62,223 nucleotides of DNA from a virus: positions 1 through 62,223 of IMG/VR virus record IMGVR_UViG_3300014720_000037; one strand, 5' to 3'. Below the pieces are notes generated by a model that had not been told where the DNA came from, ran no database searches, and saw only the letters and a list, made by a program, of their open reading frames with translations. This document shows positions 50,470 to 59,180 of this stretch, one piece after another. Every line of letters starts with the position of its first letter. Position 1 is the first letter of the stretch. Position numbers and translations under genes: made by a program.

Positions 50470-51296
50470 TATTTAATACCCTTAATACTATCTAATACAA
50501 CTTGTCTAACAAACCTCTTAGGCAATCTAACATTAGATATACCTTCTAATAATACAATCTTAAACAATGGTGCCATTTGTTCCACTGTAAAGCCTGCCAG
50601 TCCACAACCTATTTCTGTTACTAAGAACTCTAAATGTTTATTATCCTTAGCAAATTGTATGAATCTATTAACACTATCTCTAACAACTTCAATGTCAACA
50701 GATGGTCTGTATGACTTATTTAAATCAGTAGTTATAATGCCATATGTTTGACCCTTATAAGGACTACTAGTATCACCATAGACAGCGCCCCATTTAAGAG
50801 CTAACTTAGCAGCACCAGCACCATGAGTTGCTGTCAAATTAGCACCGTATATGAAGACTTGATTAGATTCTAACTCAGTAACAACATCAGGACAATAGTT
50901 ATACTTAGGAGGGTATAAACTGTATCTAAACTGCCATAAATCCTTACTAATATGCTCTTTTAAGTAGGCCTTAGCAAAGTCTATATCCCAACCTTCAACG
51001 TCACACCATCTTTGTAATAGCATTGGGTTATCAACATAGTAAGAAGGCAGTTTATAACCAACCTTATCATAAATATCATCATTGACGGCAAATACTATAA
51101 TACTATCAACAATGTCACCATTCTTATTAGTTCTATTGAATCTAATAAGTTGGCCATGTTTAAGACCTTGTATAAGACTTATCTCATTGGGATAATATCT
51201 AGTACTAGCAGTCCTAATACCATGCCTAATAGCATCTATTGTGTACATAGACCTATTAGACATGTAGAAGGACATATTAAACATTGGTATGTTCAT
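50469..51296 (-). CDS. macro-like domain protein with ASCH-like N-terminus
   Basis: 275 aa. N-terminal AIRHGIRTASTRYYPNEISL and GDIVDSIIVFAVN resemble ASCH-type RNA-binding domains. The C-terminal half has VFIYGANLTATHGAGAAKLA, YGIITTDLNKSYRP and FLVTEIGCGLAGFTVEQMAP, a phage macrodomain-like family (A1S_2505-type by memory). Macrodomains bind ADP-ribose or derivatives. The fusion suggests recognition of a modified RNA or nucleotide. Substrate unknown. Confidence 0.65.
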   Translation of the reverse strand: MNIPMFNMSFYMSNRSMYTIDAIRHGIRTASTRYYPNEISLIQGLKHGQLIRFNRTNKNGDIVDSIIVFAVNDDIYDKVGYKLPSYYVDNPMLLQRWCDVEGWDIDFAKAYLKEHISKDLWQFRYSLYPPKYNYCPDVVTELESNQVFIYGANLTATHGAGAAKLALKWGAVYGDTSSPYKGQTYGIITTDLNKSYRPSVDIEVVRDSVNRFIQFAKDNKHLEFLVTEIGCGLAGFTVEQMAPLFKIVLLEGISNVRLPKRFVRQVVLDSIKGIK

Positions 51297-51496
51297 GAAT
51301 TAATAATCTTATTAATTAGCTCTCTAAACTTTGATTTAATACTGTTAGAACTAGATGAATTATCACTAGAAGGTACCTCTTCTCCCTTCTTAGTAATCTT
51401 ATCATTTTTAATACTATAACCCTTCATACTATTGCCAGGTAATGTAGTAACAACCTCATTACCATCAGCATCTTTTGTTGTTATTCTAATAGACAT
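51293..51496 (-). CDS. hypothetical protein, 67 aa
   Basis: Start chosen at MSIRITTKDADGNE. Ser/Lys-rich linker and a helical end (KFRELINKIINS). Not recognised. Confidence 0.45.
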   Translation of the reverse strand: MSIRITTKDADGNEVVTTLPGNSMKGYSIKNDKITKKGEEVPSSDNSSSSNSIKSKFRELINKIINS

Positions 51497-51523
51497 TTGT
51501 ATTATATCCTTTATTATTCCCAC

Positions 51524-52150
51524 CTAACGTATCTCTAACTCAGCTAACTTTAAAGCACTAATAACACTCTTAAATACATCTTCAAAGGCTAGATTAAACA
51601 CTGGAATGTCATAATCTTTAGCAATTCTAAGAGCTTGACTAGTCCCACCAACCTCTTTACCATCTGGTGTCCAACATAGTATAAAGTCAACAGGACTATT
51701 CAAGTCTAAACCCAACACACAATAAGCATTTCTAGCCATTAACTTCTTACCAAAGTCATTGAGACTATAAGGATTAGGATGATATTTATAAACTGTTTGC
51801 AAGGCTTCATTCCAGTTAGGTAGAATAGTACAATCAATTAAGTCTTGTCTATTACTAGTTCTTTGTTGATGTATGTGTGCTGGCATAAACACTTTATAGT
51901 ATTGAGTACCAGCCATAAAAGCAGTGTCAGCACCCTCAGCACCACCAGTATATAAAACAAACCATTGATGTTCTAACCTCTTTGCTATTCTCCTCATATA
52001 AGTCAACATATAAGGAGGAGTTGATCTAGATCCAATACCACAATATGTTATATGTTTACCACTAACTTCATTGCTATGTATTAGATCTAGTAACAACAAG
52101 TTAAAAGGCGTTTTATCAATGATATTAACTAGAAAAGGTGAATCAGTCAT
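51524..52150 (-). CDS. SLOG/DprA-like nucleotide-binding protein
   Basis: 208 aa. YCGIGSRSTPPYMLTYMRRI, VLYTGGAEGADTAFMAG, FGKKLMARNAYCVLG, VDFILCWTPDGKEVGGTSQA and DIPVFNLAFED form the Rossmann-like SLOG signature seen in phage relatives of DprA. SLOG proteins sense or process nucleotides, including NAD- and ADPR-type signals in defence. Placed near the macro-like gene. Confidence 0.7.
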   Translation of the reverse strand: MTDSPFLVNIIDKTPFNLLLLDLIHSNEVSGKHITYCGIGSRSTPPYMLTYMRRIAKRLEHQWFVLYTGGAEGADTAFMAGTQYYKVFMPAHIHQQRTSNRQDLIDCTILPNWNEALQTVYKYHPNPYSLNDFGKKLMARNAYCVLGLDLNSPVDFILCWTPDGKEVGGTSQALRIAKDYDIPVFNLAFEDVFKSVISALKLAELEIR

Positions 52151-52156
52151 TATAAT

Positions 52157-52405
52157 TTACTTGATTGGTCCAATAAACAATACAGTCTTATCATCAACAA
52201 CATTACATAGTTTGGGCCATTGTAGTACTTGTTTATACTTAGTAGTTAAATGCAAACAAATACTATTAATAGGCCATGTTGAATGTATTAAACCTACCAC
52301 ATTTAACACTATAAACAATGTAGTATTTGGCCATCTAATAACCACTTCATTAATACATTGTTCTATATGTTCTAATACTGGATCTCTAATAAAAGTACTA
52401 GTCAT
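52157..52405 (-). CDS. hypothetical protein, 82 aa
   Basis: Hydrophobic, Trp/Pro-containing, no motif (VLEHIEQCINEVVIRWPNTT). Overlaps the upstream gene by 8 nt. Confidence 0.45.
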   Translation of the reverse strand: MTSTFIRDPVLEHIEQCINEVVIRWPNTTLFIVLNVVGLIHSTWPINSICLHLTTKYKQVLQWPKLCNVVDDKTVLFIGPIK

Positions 52406-52613
52406 ATGCTGTCCAATTCTTAATAATATATTGTAAACAGGCCTCTATATTAGAGTCATTATAGAAGGGATCATACTCAGTATCAACAATAATATCAGCT
52501 AGATGATTATTATAACTAGATAGCATATTAAATAGATGTTGGCCCTGTCTAATATCAGATGGTCTTTCTAATAAAGACTTAATAAAAGAGATAAAGGACT
52601 CACTTGTTTGCAT
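52398..52613 (-). CDS. hypothetical protein, 71 aa
   Basis: Helical, FISFIKSLLERPSDIRQGQH; overlaps the GIY-YIG-like gene by 14 nt. Not recognised. Confidence 0.5.
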   Translation of the reverse strand: MQTSESFISFIKSLLERPSDIRQGQHLFNMLSSYNNHLADIIVDTEYDPFYNDSNIEACLQYIIKNWTAYD

Positions 52614-53214
52614 GACTTAACACTGCTATTTTTAAACTCTTATAACTATTACTAGGTAAACTAAAAGCTCTACAAAGTTTTGAACATAGAGTTAGTTTGT
52701 CATCATTGAAAGCACTAATAAACTCAACTCTTTTACTATCTGGATGCTCTGTAATCCAATCAATCGCTTTATTACATAGTGAGTTAACATTAGTAGTTGG
52801 ATACATGCTATTAAACATGAATCTAGTACCCTTATCACTATTATATTTAGGACTAAACTTAGCCCTATATGCCCCCACCGCATGTACTAGCTTAGATGGA
52901 TTCTCATTAGTAACAATAATTACTCTTGCAGTCTCTGTTAAACCATAATAATTATATATGCTAGAAGAATAATCATATATGCGTTGACATTGACCAATAT
53001 AAAGAACAGTGTTTTTACTGTCTAAGAAGATTAGAAGGCCCTCCTTACTAGCAAGATCAGAGCGTCTCAATACAATGTGCCAAGGATTATTAGCTAATAT
53101 CTTAATATCATAGATGTTATTAGCATCATGATGCTGACATAGAAACTTAATAAAATCAAATGATGTCTTTTTAATTCTCTTTGTTGGATCAGATAAACGT
53201 GTCATATTACTCAC
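52600..53214 (-). CDS. GIY-YIG-like domain protein
   Basis: 204 aa. GLLIFLDSKNTVLYIGQCQR matches the two strands of the GIY-YIG core (G-x-Y replaced by GLLIF, YIG kept), followed by RVIIVTNENPSKLVHAVGAY with a helix where the catalytic Glu would be. Arg/Glu positions are not clearly conserved, so it may be non-catalytic. A basic helical domain precedes and follows it. Confidence 0.5.
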   Translation of the reverse strand: MSNMTRLSDPTKRIKKTSFDFIKFLCQHHDANNIYDIKILANNPWHIVLRRSDLASKEGLLIFLDSKNTVLYIGQCQRIYDYSSSIYNYYGLTETARVIIVTNENPSKLVHAVGAYRAKFSPKYNSDKGTRFMFNSMYPTTNVNSLCNKAIDWITEHPDSKRVEFISAFNDDKLTLCSKLCRAFSLPSNSYKSLKIAVLSHANK

Positions 53215-53234
53215 TACAAATTGTTTATATCTAC

Positions 53235-53281
53235 AATAAATAAAGTAGGTGGCTGTATATTAACCACCTACTTTATTTATT
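53235..53281. terminator. 18-bp perfect hairpin terminator
   Basis: Arms 53235-53252 and 53264-53281 (core AAGTAGGTGG/CCACCTACTT) with an 11-nt loop, after the stop of the 53308 gene on the minus strand and with A/T-rich flanks. Confidence 0.75.
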
Positions 53282-53307
53282 ATTGTTATTTTTACTTCAG
53301 CTACTAT

Positions 53308-53763
53308 TTAAACCCAGGTAAGATATACTTTTGGTCCATTAAACTCTTTAATAGTAACAACCTCTTTTAAACTCTTTAATACTAGTTCTAATAGAGGATA
53401 AGACTTTCTAATAGTATACTTAGCAGTAACACTATTATTAATAAGATCAAGTTCAATTTTAATAAGATTTAATTGACCCTCATGTGTAGCTAATTTACTA
53501 CCTAAAAAGCCTAATATATTACTATTATTAGTAAGAGTATACTTAGTACTAAAAGTCTTTATCTCTTGTGTTGATTGACCTTCTAGTAACTCCTTATTAA
53601 CCTGTTCAATTGCAGCTTTAATTGTACCATCCTCTACATTACTAACGAGTAACTGTCCTTGTGAGTTAATAGTACTATTATTAGCCCCTACCTTCAACAA
53701 ATCAATAATCTTATTAGCAACTTGAAGTCTACCACCAATATTAAAAGCGTATGTATTTGTCAT
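53308..53763 (-). CDS. hypothetical protein, 151 aa
   Basis: Alpha/beta, with ends MTNTYAFNIGGRLQVANKII and GPKVYLTWV. Similar in style to small phage proteins of the DUF2997/DUF1257 type but I cannot assign it. Confidence 0.55.
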   Translation of the reverse strand: MTNTYAFNIGGRLQVANKIIDLLKVGANNSTINSQGQLLVSNVEDGTIKAAIEQVNKELLEGQSTQEIKTFSTKYTLTNNSNILGFLGSKLATHEGQLNLIKIELDLINNSVTAKYTIRKSYPLLELVLKSLKEVVTIKEFNGPKVYLTWV

Positions 53764-53852
53764 GTGTTCCGTATTTATTAATTAACTTAAATTATATTAC
53801 TACATATAAGAGCTGTCTAACAAGTAATAATGTGTAGAGACAACCCAATAAT

Positions 53853-54866
53853 CTAATTATTGTTGTCACTACTAGATTGTTGTGTCTTATCATCATCCTT
53901 ACAGAAGTCTAAATACTCTTCAACTGCAATAACAAAGTTCTGTTTAAGCTCATCTAAAGTCTTACAGAAGTCTAAATACTCTTCAACTACAATAACAAAG
54001 TTCTGTTTAAGCTCATCTAAAGTCTTACCTTCAAATGTAATAACATCAGTAATATCAGCTAATCTACCATGATACTTATTAGCTTCATCATCCCATCCAA
54101 AAGTACCAGTATATTCTTTATATAACAAGGTACTACCTAACATATTAATAGCTTTAACAATCTTATTAGGATTAACATTTAAATCCCCATCAATATCACC
54201 TACTGGCACCACCTTAGTAAAGTCAGTATAGATACCACCAACGTCAACATTAGAAGGGGCCAATTCAAATAGACCATCATTATTATTAAAGGCATCAATA
54301 TTAGTAGTCTCATCAATACTATTTGATTCTTGTCTTAACTCCTCCAAAGTCTCTGGAGTTGTAGTAACAAAACCACTAATATAAGGTGTTGTTGGATCAA
54401 TACTATCTTTACCCATACCTTCAATAGCAAGTATATGAGCAATAGGATTAATAATACCTTGTTGTTGGGCCTCTTTTATCTTAACATCAAAGTCTTCAAC
54501 AACTTTATAGGAGCCAAGTAACACATTAGATATAGTACTAATACCAATATCAGATATAAATTTATAGTACTTCTCACGATTTTTAATAATATCTAGAGAG
54601 TTAATCTTTGCATTAAACTCATTTAATTGTCTAACATAAGTGTTTAAATCTCTATCTACTATACCTGTATATACAAGTACTAACTCATCTGGATAAAAGG
54701 CTCCATCATCAAATTTACTAGTTGAAATAATAGTCTCTCTAAACTTACCAAACATCTTAATGGTTATACCAGTTATACTAATAAGACGTACTAGTAAAAA
54801 CTCCAATTCATCTGTTTTATCAGTTAGAGTCAAAGCTGTTTTAATGTCAAAAATATAATACTTCAT
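53853..54866 (-). CDS. hypothetical protein with duplicated C-terminal segment, 337 aa
   Basis: N-terminal 150 residues are a paralogue of the next upstream gene (MKYYIFDIKTALTL; FISDIGISTISNVLLGSYKV; GIINPIAHIL). The C-terminal extension ends in two copies of a 21-aa unit, TLDELKQNFVIVVEEYLDFC and the same with AVEEY. Acidic, predicted helical. Function unknown. Confidence 0.6.
   Translation of the reverse strand: MKYYIFDIKTALTLTDKTDELEFLLVRLISITGITIKMFGKFRETIISTSKFDDGAFYPDELVLVYTGIVDRDLNTYVRQLNEFNAKINSLDIIKNREKYYKFISDIGISTISNVLLGSYKVVEDFDVKIKEAQQQGIINPIAHILAIEGMGKDSIDPTTPYISGFVTTTPETLEELRQESNSIDETTNIDAFNNNDGLFELAPSNVDVGGIYTDFTKVVPVGDIDGDLNVNPNKIVKAINMLGSTLLYKEYTGTFGWDDEANKYHGRLADITDVITFEGKTLDELKQNFVIVVEEYLDFCKTLDELKQNFVIAVEEYLDFCKDDDKTQQSSSDNNN
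53898..54023. repeat. 63-bp direct repeat in the 53853 gene
   Basis: Two nearly identical adjacent copies (one G/A difference seen) of a 63-bp unit starting CTTACAGAAGTCTAAATACT, keeping the frame. Recent tandem duplication. Confidence 0.85.
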
Positions 54867-55276
54867 TTGTTTTCTTCTCTCAAAATATGTGCAATTGGAT
54901 TGATAATTTGTTGCTCTTTAACAACTCTAAGTTTATCATCAAAGTCTTCAACAACCCTGTATGAACCTAATAAAAGATCAACAATAGTATGAACTCCAAC
55001 ATCATAGAACTCTTTATAACCATCACTATCTTTAATAAGACCAGATGCAATTCTAATAAACCTATCCCGTTTATTAACATACTTTTGTAGTCTCTCTTCT
55101 ATTGCTTCTTTGGCTACAAGGACCAACTCTTCATGATAGAAGGCACATTTATTATTACCTCCACAGTTAAGAATAGAAGCAGACAAAACAAGAACTTGTA
55201 AGATAATATCTTCATAGCCCTCTTCTTTATGAGCCAAAGATAAGGCCCCTTTACCATCAAACACATAATACTTCAT
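54863..55276 (-). CDS. hypothetical protein, 137 aa (paralogue of the 53853 gene)
   Basis: MKYYVFDGKGALSLAHKEEG, YDVGVHTIVDLLLGSYRVVE and QQIINPIAHIL match the N-terminal domain of the following gene. ATGA overlap joins the two genes. Tandem duplication; role unknown. Confidence 0.6.
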   Translation of the reverse strand: MKYYVFDGKGALSLAHKEEGYEDIILQVLVLSASILNCGGNNKCAFYHEELVLVAKEAIEERLQKYVNKRDRFIRIASGLIKDSDGYKEFYDVGVHTIVDLLLGSYRVVEDFDDKLRVVKEQQIINPIAHILREENK

Positions 55277-55281
55277 TTGTT

Positions 55282-55722
55282 CTAATTCTCACTAATTTGT
55301 TCAATCTTAATATAATCATAGCCGTATATATCTTCTAAATATGACATCTTATTGTTATAGTCTTCAGTGTTTATATCAACTATGAATCTAGGATGCCAAT
55401 CAACACCTTTACTATTATCATCATAGACATAAATGATATGACTAGGTTCTAATTTACAAGCTATATCATATAGCTCTTGTACATCATCATTTGTATCACA
55501 CTGTTTAGTGTTGTTAGTACCATCAAACATGTATAAATCTTCTATGTTATTATCTTTAAATAAGATGGCACCTTGAGGACACTCTTTACTACCAACAGAC
55601 ATAAACATACTAGTACTAAGACTGTAAGACAGAGATATAAACACATTATCCTTAACTGGTATTTTTGCATTCATAATACCTTTGCCTAACAACTTATACT
55701 TTACATTAGTAATATCAATCAT
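55282..55722 (-). CDS. hypothetical protein, 146 aa
   Basis: Alpha/beta with PRFIVDINTEDYNNKMSYLE and an acidic end. First gene of this minus-strand group, divergent from the plus-strand nuclease gene. Not recognised. Confidence 0.55.
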   Translation of the reverse strand: MIDITNVKYKLLGKGIMNAKIPVKDNVFISLSYSLSTSMFMSVGSKECPQGAILFKDNNIEDLYMFDGTNNTKQCDTNDDVQELYDIACKLEPSHIIYVYDDNSKGVDWHPRFIVDINTEDYNNKMSYLEDIYGYDYIKIEQISEN

Positions 55723-55788
55723 TAATTATTAACCAACAACAATTATCTGTATATAATAGAGATATAAATACAATAAAACACAACAAAC

Positions 55789-56751
55789 ATGTATAACAAC
55801 TTACCAGACTTATCCTCTATTACTAGCTACAACTTTTATAACACAGATTGGTATATAGCAGCAGATATTGTTAAACAATATAACTTATCTACTAACTACA
55901 ATACTTACTACTCTAAATACTTCTCTAATGGCCGCTTATATGGCCCTACAACCTCATATGAGTTTAGATTGTCAGGATCATACTTAGAAGAATTTAAGAG
56001 GTTGTACGGTGCAAATAACAGTAGTTTAAATAAGAGTAATAATGCTGTCTGGTTAATTGATAGGGAGACAGTATACAAGTTATTAAACAATAATACTATT
56101 ACTAACAAGGATAAGACTAATAAGAATGTAATAACAGTTGAGTCTAATGCTGTGTCTATTGATTTACATTTAAAGCCAACCAAACAGTTATTAGAAGGCA
56201 CTGGTATTAAAGTTAGTGAGGTGCACTCACATATTATTAATTTACCTGTTTCTGGCTCAATTAATCCTAACAACATTGGTAATAATAGATACTCAGAAGA
56301 AGAGATAAGTGATGCTATTGTTCTTCTAAGTTCTAAGTTAACCAATACACCATATCAACAAGAGAAGATATTAGATGGTGGGTCTATTAGGTTAGACTTG
56401 TTTACAGCAACTAGAAGGAATGTATATGCTATAGAGCTAAAGAAGGATGTTATTACTTTGTCTATGATTAAGGAGAAGATAGAGGATAGACATTACCTAT
56501 CAACGTTGATTAGTGAGTATCCCAACTTACCAATAACATTTATATTCTCATCACCAAAGGGCATAACATTTGAGGGCCTTTTATACTTACAAGAGATATC
56601 ATCTAGTATTAAAGATCATAGGGTTATATACAAGCCAACATCAAATATAATACTTGATATGATTAATAAAAGGGAGAAAGAACTACCAACTTACTACTAC
56701 AAACAAATGCTTGATAAACCTATAATTAAATACTTATTACAAGCTGTTTAA
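55789..56751 (+). CDS. predicted PD-(D/E)XK nuclease with N-terminal DNA-binding-like domain
   Basis: 320 aa. The C-terminal half contains YQQEKILDGGSIRLDLFTAT followed by RRNVYAIELKKDVIT: D ... E-L-K with a preceding acidic residue, the restriction-endonuclease core. A helix KEKIEDRHYLSTLI follows, as in VRR/archaeal HJ-type or Mrr-like nucleases. The N-terminal 110 residues look like a phage KilA/Bro-type DNA-binding segment (YNFYNTDWYIAADIVKQYNL). A single plus-strand unit with a TATAAATA box 18 nt before the ATG and its own terminator. Could process DNA or attack host DNA. Confidence 0.6.
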   Translation: MYNNLPDLSSITSYNFYNTDWYIAADIVKQYNLSTNYNTYYSKYFSNGRLYGPTTSYEFRLSGSYLEEFKRLYGANNSSLNKSNNAVWLIDRETVYKLLNNNTITNKDKTNKNVITVESNAVSIDLHLKPTKQLLEGTGIKVSEVHSHIINLPVSGSINPNNIGNNRYSEEEISDAIVLLSSKLTNTPYQQEKILDGGSIRLDLFTATRRNVYAIELKKDVITLSMIKEKIEDRHYLSTLISEYPNLPITFIFSSPKGITFEGLLYLQEISSSIKDHRVIYKPTSNIILDMINKREKELPTYYYKQMLDKPIIKYLLQAV

Positions 56752-56771
56752 TAGTTATTAATAACTAACAT

Positions 56772-56807
56772 AAAAGGCCCTTTCTATTGATTTAGTTGGG
56801 GCCTTTT
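56772..56807. terminator. bidirectional terminator
   Basis: AAAAGGCCC pairs with GGGCCTTTT around an AT-rich loop, between the convergent genes ending at 56751 and 56811. Closely similar to the terminator at 8088. Confidence 0.88.
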
Positions 56808-56810
56808 ATA

Positions 56811-57218
56811 TTATCTAATGTTATAGTCATAATCATCAGAGTGTTCTTCTGTTAGATCAATATATGTATCATCATCATCATCCATATCAATAATAGTAAA
56901 CGATAAAATATATTCTTTAAAGGCCAGTTTTACCTCTTTATTAGCAAAAGTATACTTCTGATAACACTTTCTACCCTCTCTTATAGAATAAGCTAATAAC
57001 TCATTATCTAAGAAGTAAATCCTCTCACCACACCAGCTACCACTGTCATGCCATTTATACAGCCAATAACATTTAACTCTAGTATTAGTAGCTTCTGTAT
57101 TTAAATCTATTTCAATACCAAATACTGACCTCAACATTAATTGTAAGTCATAGACATCTATAACATCTTCATTAGATTCACTCTTGTCTAACCTGTCAAT
57201 CAACTCACCTAATAACAT
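56811..57218 (-). CDS. hypothetical protein, 135 aa
   Basis: Acidic ends, central aromatic/basic part with WLYKWHDSGSWCGERIYFL. No family recognised. Confidence 0.55.
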   Translation of the reverse strand: MLLGELIDRLDKSESNEDVIDVYDLQLMLRSVFGIEIDLNTEATNTRVKCYWLYKWHDSGSWCGERIYFLDNELLAYSIREGRKCYQKYTFANKEVKLAFKEYILSFTIIDMDDDDDTYIDLTEEHSDDYDYNIR

Positions 57219-57239
57219 AGAACCTACTCCATATAATAA

Positions 57240-57608
57240 CTAGTAACTAAACTCATAAAACTCAACTCTAACATTACATTTGAAAGGGGCCATCTCTAAT
57301 GTTTTATAATTACCATCTTCTAACATGGTATTACTATCACTAGGTAAGGCCCCATCAACATAGCTAACAGTTATGTGTGAGTTCCTCTTATGAGGGATAT
57401 ATTGTGGGACCACACACAACAAAGCTTGTATGTTACTATTATAACAATTAGCAATAACATCAACGGTAAACTCTTTTCCAATTAAATTCTCATAATCCTC
57501 TCTACTAACATCAAAGAACAATGTTATATGATGTAAGGATAGATTAGAATATAGCGTTTCTACATGTGTTATTGGATCTAATAAGACGGCCCACAATATA
57601 CCTCTCAT
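57240..57608 (-). CDS. 2H phosphoesterase-like protein
   Basis: 122 aa. Two H-x-T/S-type motifs, LSLHHITLFFD (about residue 25) and NSHITVSYVDG (about residue 80), spaced as in 2H phosphoesterases; GALPSDSNTML recalls the cyclic phosphodiesterase domain of fungal tRNA ligase. The family opens 2',3'-cyclic phosphates or cleaves cyclic nucleotides, including phage Acb1 enzymes that block CBASS defence. With an RNA ligase, Thg1-like protein and tRNA present, an RNA-repair role is attractive. Anti-CBASS is an alternative. Confidence 0.6.
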   Translation of the reverse strand: MRGILWAVLLDPITHVETLYSNLSLHHITLFFDVSREDYENLIGKEFTVDVIANCYNSNIQALLCVVPQYIPHKRNSHITVSYVDGALPSDSNTMLEDGNYKTLEMAPFKCNVRVEFYEFSY

Positions 57609-57656
57609 ATAGTTACTCCTTTACTAAGCCTTTAACTAATAAAGTAGTATTAAGCA

Positions 57657-58370
57657 TTAATTTCTCTCAAATTGATTTAAAACTAAAGCATTTCTTTTCT
57701 CATAAAGGTTGCCCCTTTCATCTCTTCTAATACATAGTCTTAACATATAAGTTTGCACACCAGTATTAGAATCAAAGTTGCTCTTTAATAGACCATTCTT
57801 AAGAGGTTTATTATCCTCATTATATGTGACAAAGCACAAGTTAGTAGATTGAATATACCAATTGTTAAAGTGTGGCGTACCCACTAAAAAGAGCAAACAT
57901 TCTACTTGCTCTTCACCATTATTAATAGCTTCCTCCTCAGTTGTTAGAAGAAGTTTAGCCAGCTCATATTGTTGAAGACTAAGAGTAAATGGAAACTTAC
58001 CATTTACAACTTCAGACCAAGTTTTATAAAGATAAACGCCTCTTGCATTATTACTAGTACTAACAATTAGCTTTTGCTTATCTAGGTCTTTTTGAGAATA
58101 TGTAATATAAGACCAATATGGAGCCACATTATTATTACTCAAGAACTCTTCAAACTCCTTAAATGAGTAGCAAGAATAGTGATGATTACTTTCATCCTCT
58201 AAGGCCTCTTGATATGTCTGATTAGGACCAACCGTTGTATATACTTGCTCATACATAATAGTAATATTTCTACCATAGTTAATAATAAGATCTCTCTTTG
58301 GTAGGTTTGATACACCTTCAAACAACAACTCAGTATTATTTAATACCTTAATTTTTCTAAGATCAGACAT
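57657..58370 (-). CDS. hypothetical protein, 237 aa
   Basis: Alpha/beta, Asn/Tyr-rich, with FKEFEEFLSNNNVAPYWSYI and a basic C-terminus (RIRRDERGNLYEKRN-like). No motif recognised. Confidence 0.55.
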   Translation of the reverse strand: MSDLRKIKVLNNTELLFEGVSNLPKRDLIINYGRNITIMYEQVYTTVGPNQTYQEALEDESNHHYSCYSFKEFEEFLSNNNVAPYWSYITYSQKDLDKQKLIVSTSNNARGVYLYKTWSEVVNGKFPFTLSLQQYELAKLLLTTEEEAINNGEEQVECLLFLVGTPHFNNWYIQSTNLCFVTYNEDNKPLKNGLLKSNFDSNTGVQTYMLRLCIRRDERGNLYEKRNALVLNQFERN

Positions 58371-58413
58371 GATTACTCTCTAAATAAATGATAAATACAC
58401 AACAAAAAAGCTA

Positions 58414-58542
58414 TTAAAAGCTTCTATCTAAATCCAAATATGCCGCCTCTTTTAAAGAGACTATAGGGACAACTTTAGACCTAAGTTTAAGTCTAAAAGG
58501 ACCAATTCTTCTTTTTCTTGTTTTTAATCTAATAGATATCAT
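58414..58542 (-). CDS. small basic protein, 42 aa
   Basis: Short frame MISIRLKTRKRRIGPFRLKL ending LDRSF, directly downstream of the 58550 gene (7 nt). Strongly basic N-terminal half suggests nucleic-acid binding. Plausible small gene; not recognised. Confidence 0.4.
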   Translation of the reverse strand: MISIRLKTRKRRIGPFRLKLRSKVVPIVSLKEAAYLDLDRSF

Positions 58543-58549
58543 CGTATAA

Positions 58550-58780
58550 CTAGTTATATGTTTGAATATGACTTGCAGATAATCTTGAGTAGCCCATCTT
58601 ATTTAATCTTTTAATAAGACTGGAAGAATAAGTAAGAAGACTCTCCCTATCAAAGCGTGAATGACATGTCTCATAATTAGCAGTGTTATATCTTCTTCTG
58701 TCATTTACCATATCCTCAAAGCTTATACCAGTCACTTGAGAAGGAATTGGTACAATATCCTTATAAGAATTTTCTCTCAT
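58550..58780 (-). CDS. hypothetical protein, 76 aa
   Basis: Charged, with FEDMVNDRRRYNTANYETCH. Follows the 58791 gene by 10 nt. Not recognised. Confidence 0.5.
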   Translation of the reverse strand: MRENSYKDIVPIPSQVTGISFEDMVNDRRRYNTANYETCHSRFDRESLLTYSSSLIKRLNKMGYSRLSASHIQTYN

Positions 58781-58790
58781 ACTTTATACA

Positions 58791-59180
58791 CTATTTAATT
58801 GTTATTGCTTGTCTTGTCTGTTTATTTACAATGTAATACTCTTTACTATACTCATCAAAGAACGCCATAAAGTCAGTTAACTCTATGATCTGTCTTTTAT
58901 AGTTGTCAGTATAACTTTTAATTACATCTTGTTTAGACAACAAATCTTTCCACGTAGGAACAATATAAAATCTACTAATCTTATAACCAGTACATTCACT
59001 ATATTGCCCCATCTTCTTTCTATATTTAAAGCCAATTCTAGCACTATAAAGAGCCTCATATAATGAGGTGCCAACTAAGAACATCTCCAAATCATTGAAG
59101 AATTTAACCTTATATAGTCTCTTCTTACCATCTGGTTCAGGATCTTTTGATAATAATGATCCACTTACAACGCTACTCAT
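58791..59180 (-). CDS. hypothetical protein, 129 aa
   Basis: Basic, strand-rich N-terminal part (KKRLYKVKFFNDLEMFLVG) then a helix-rich end. Not recognised. First gene of its minus-strand group. Confidence 0.55.
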   Translation of the reverse strand: MSSVVSGSLLSKDPEPDGKKRLYKVKFFNDLEMFLVGTSLYEALYSARIGFKYRKKMGQYSECTGYKISRFYIVPTWKDLLSKQDVIKSYTDNYKRQIIELTDFMAFFDEYSKEYYIVNKQTRQAITIK

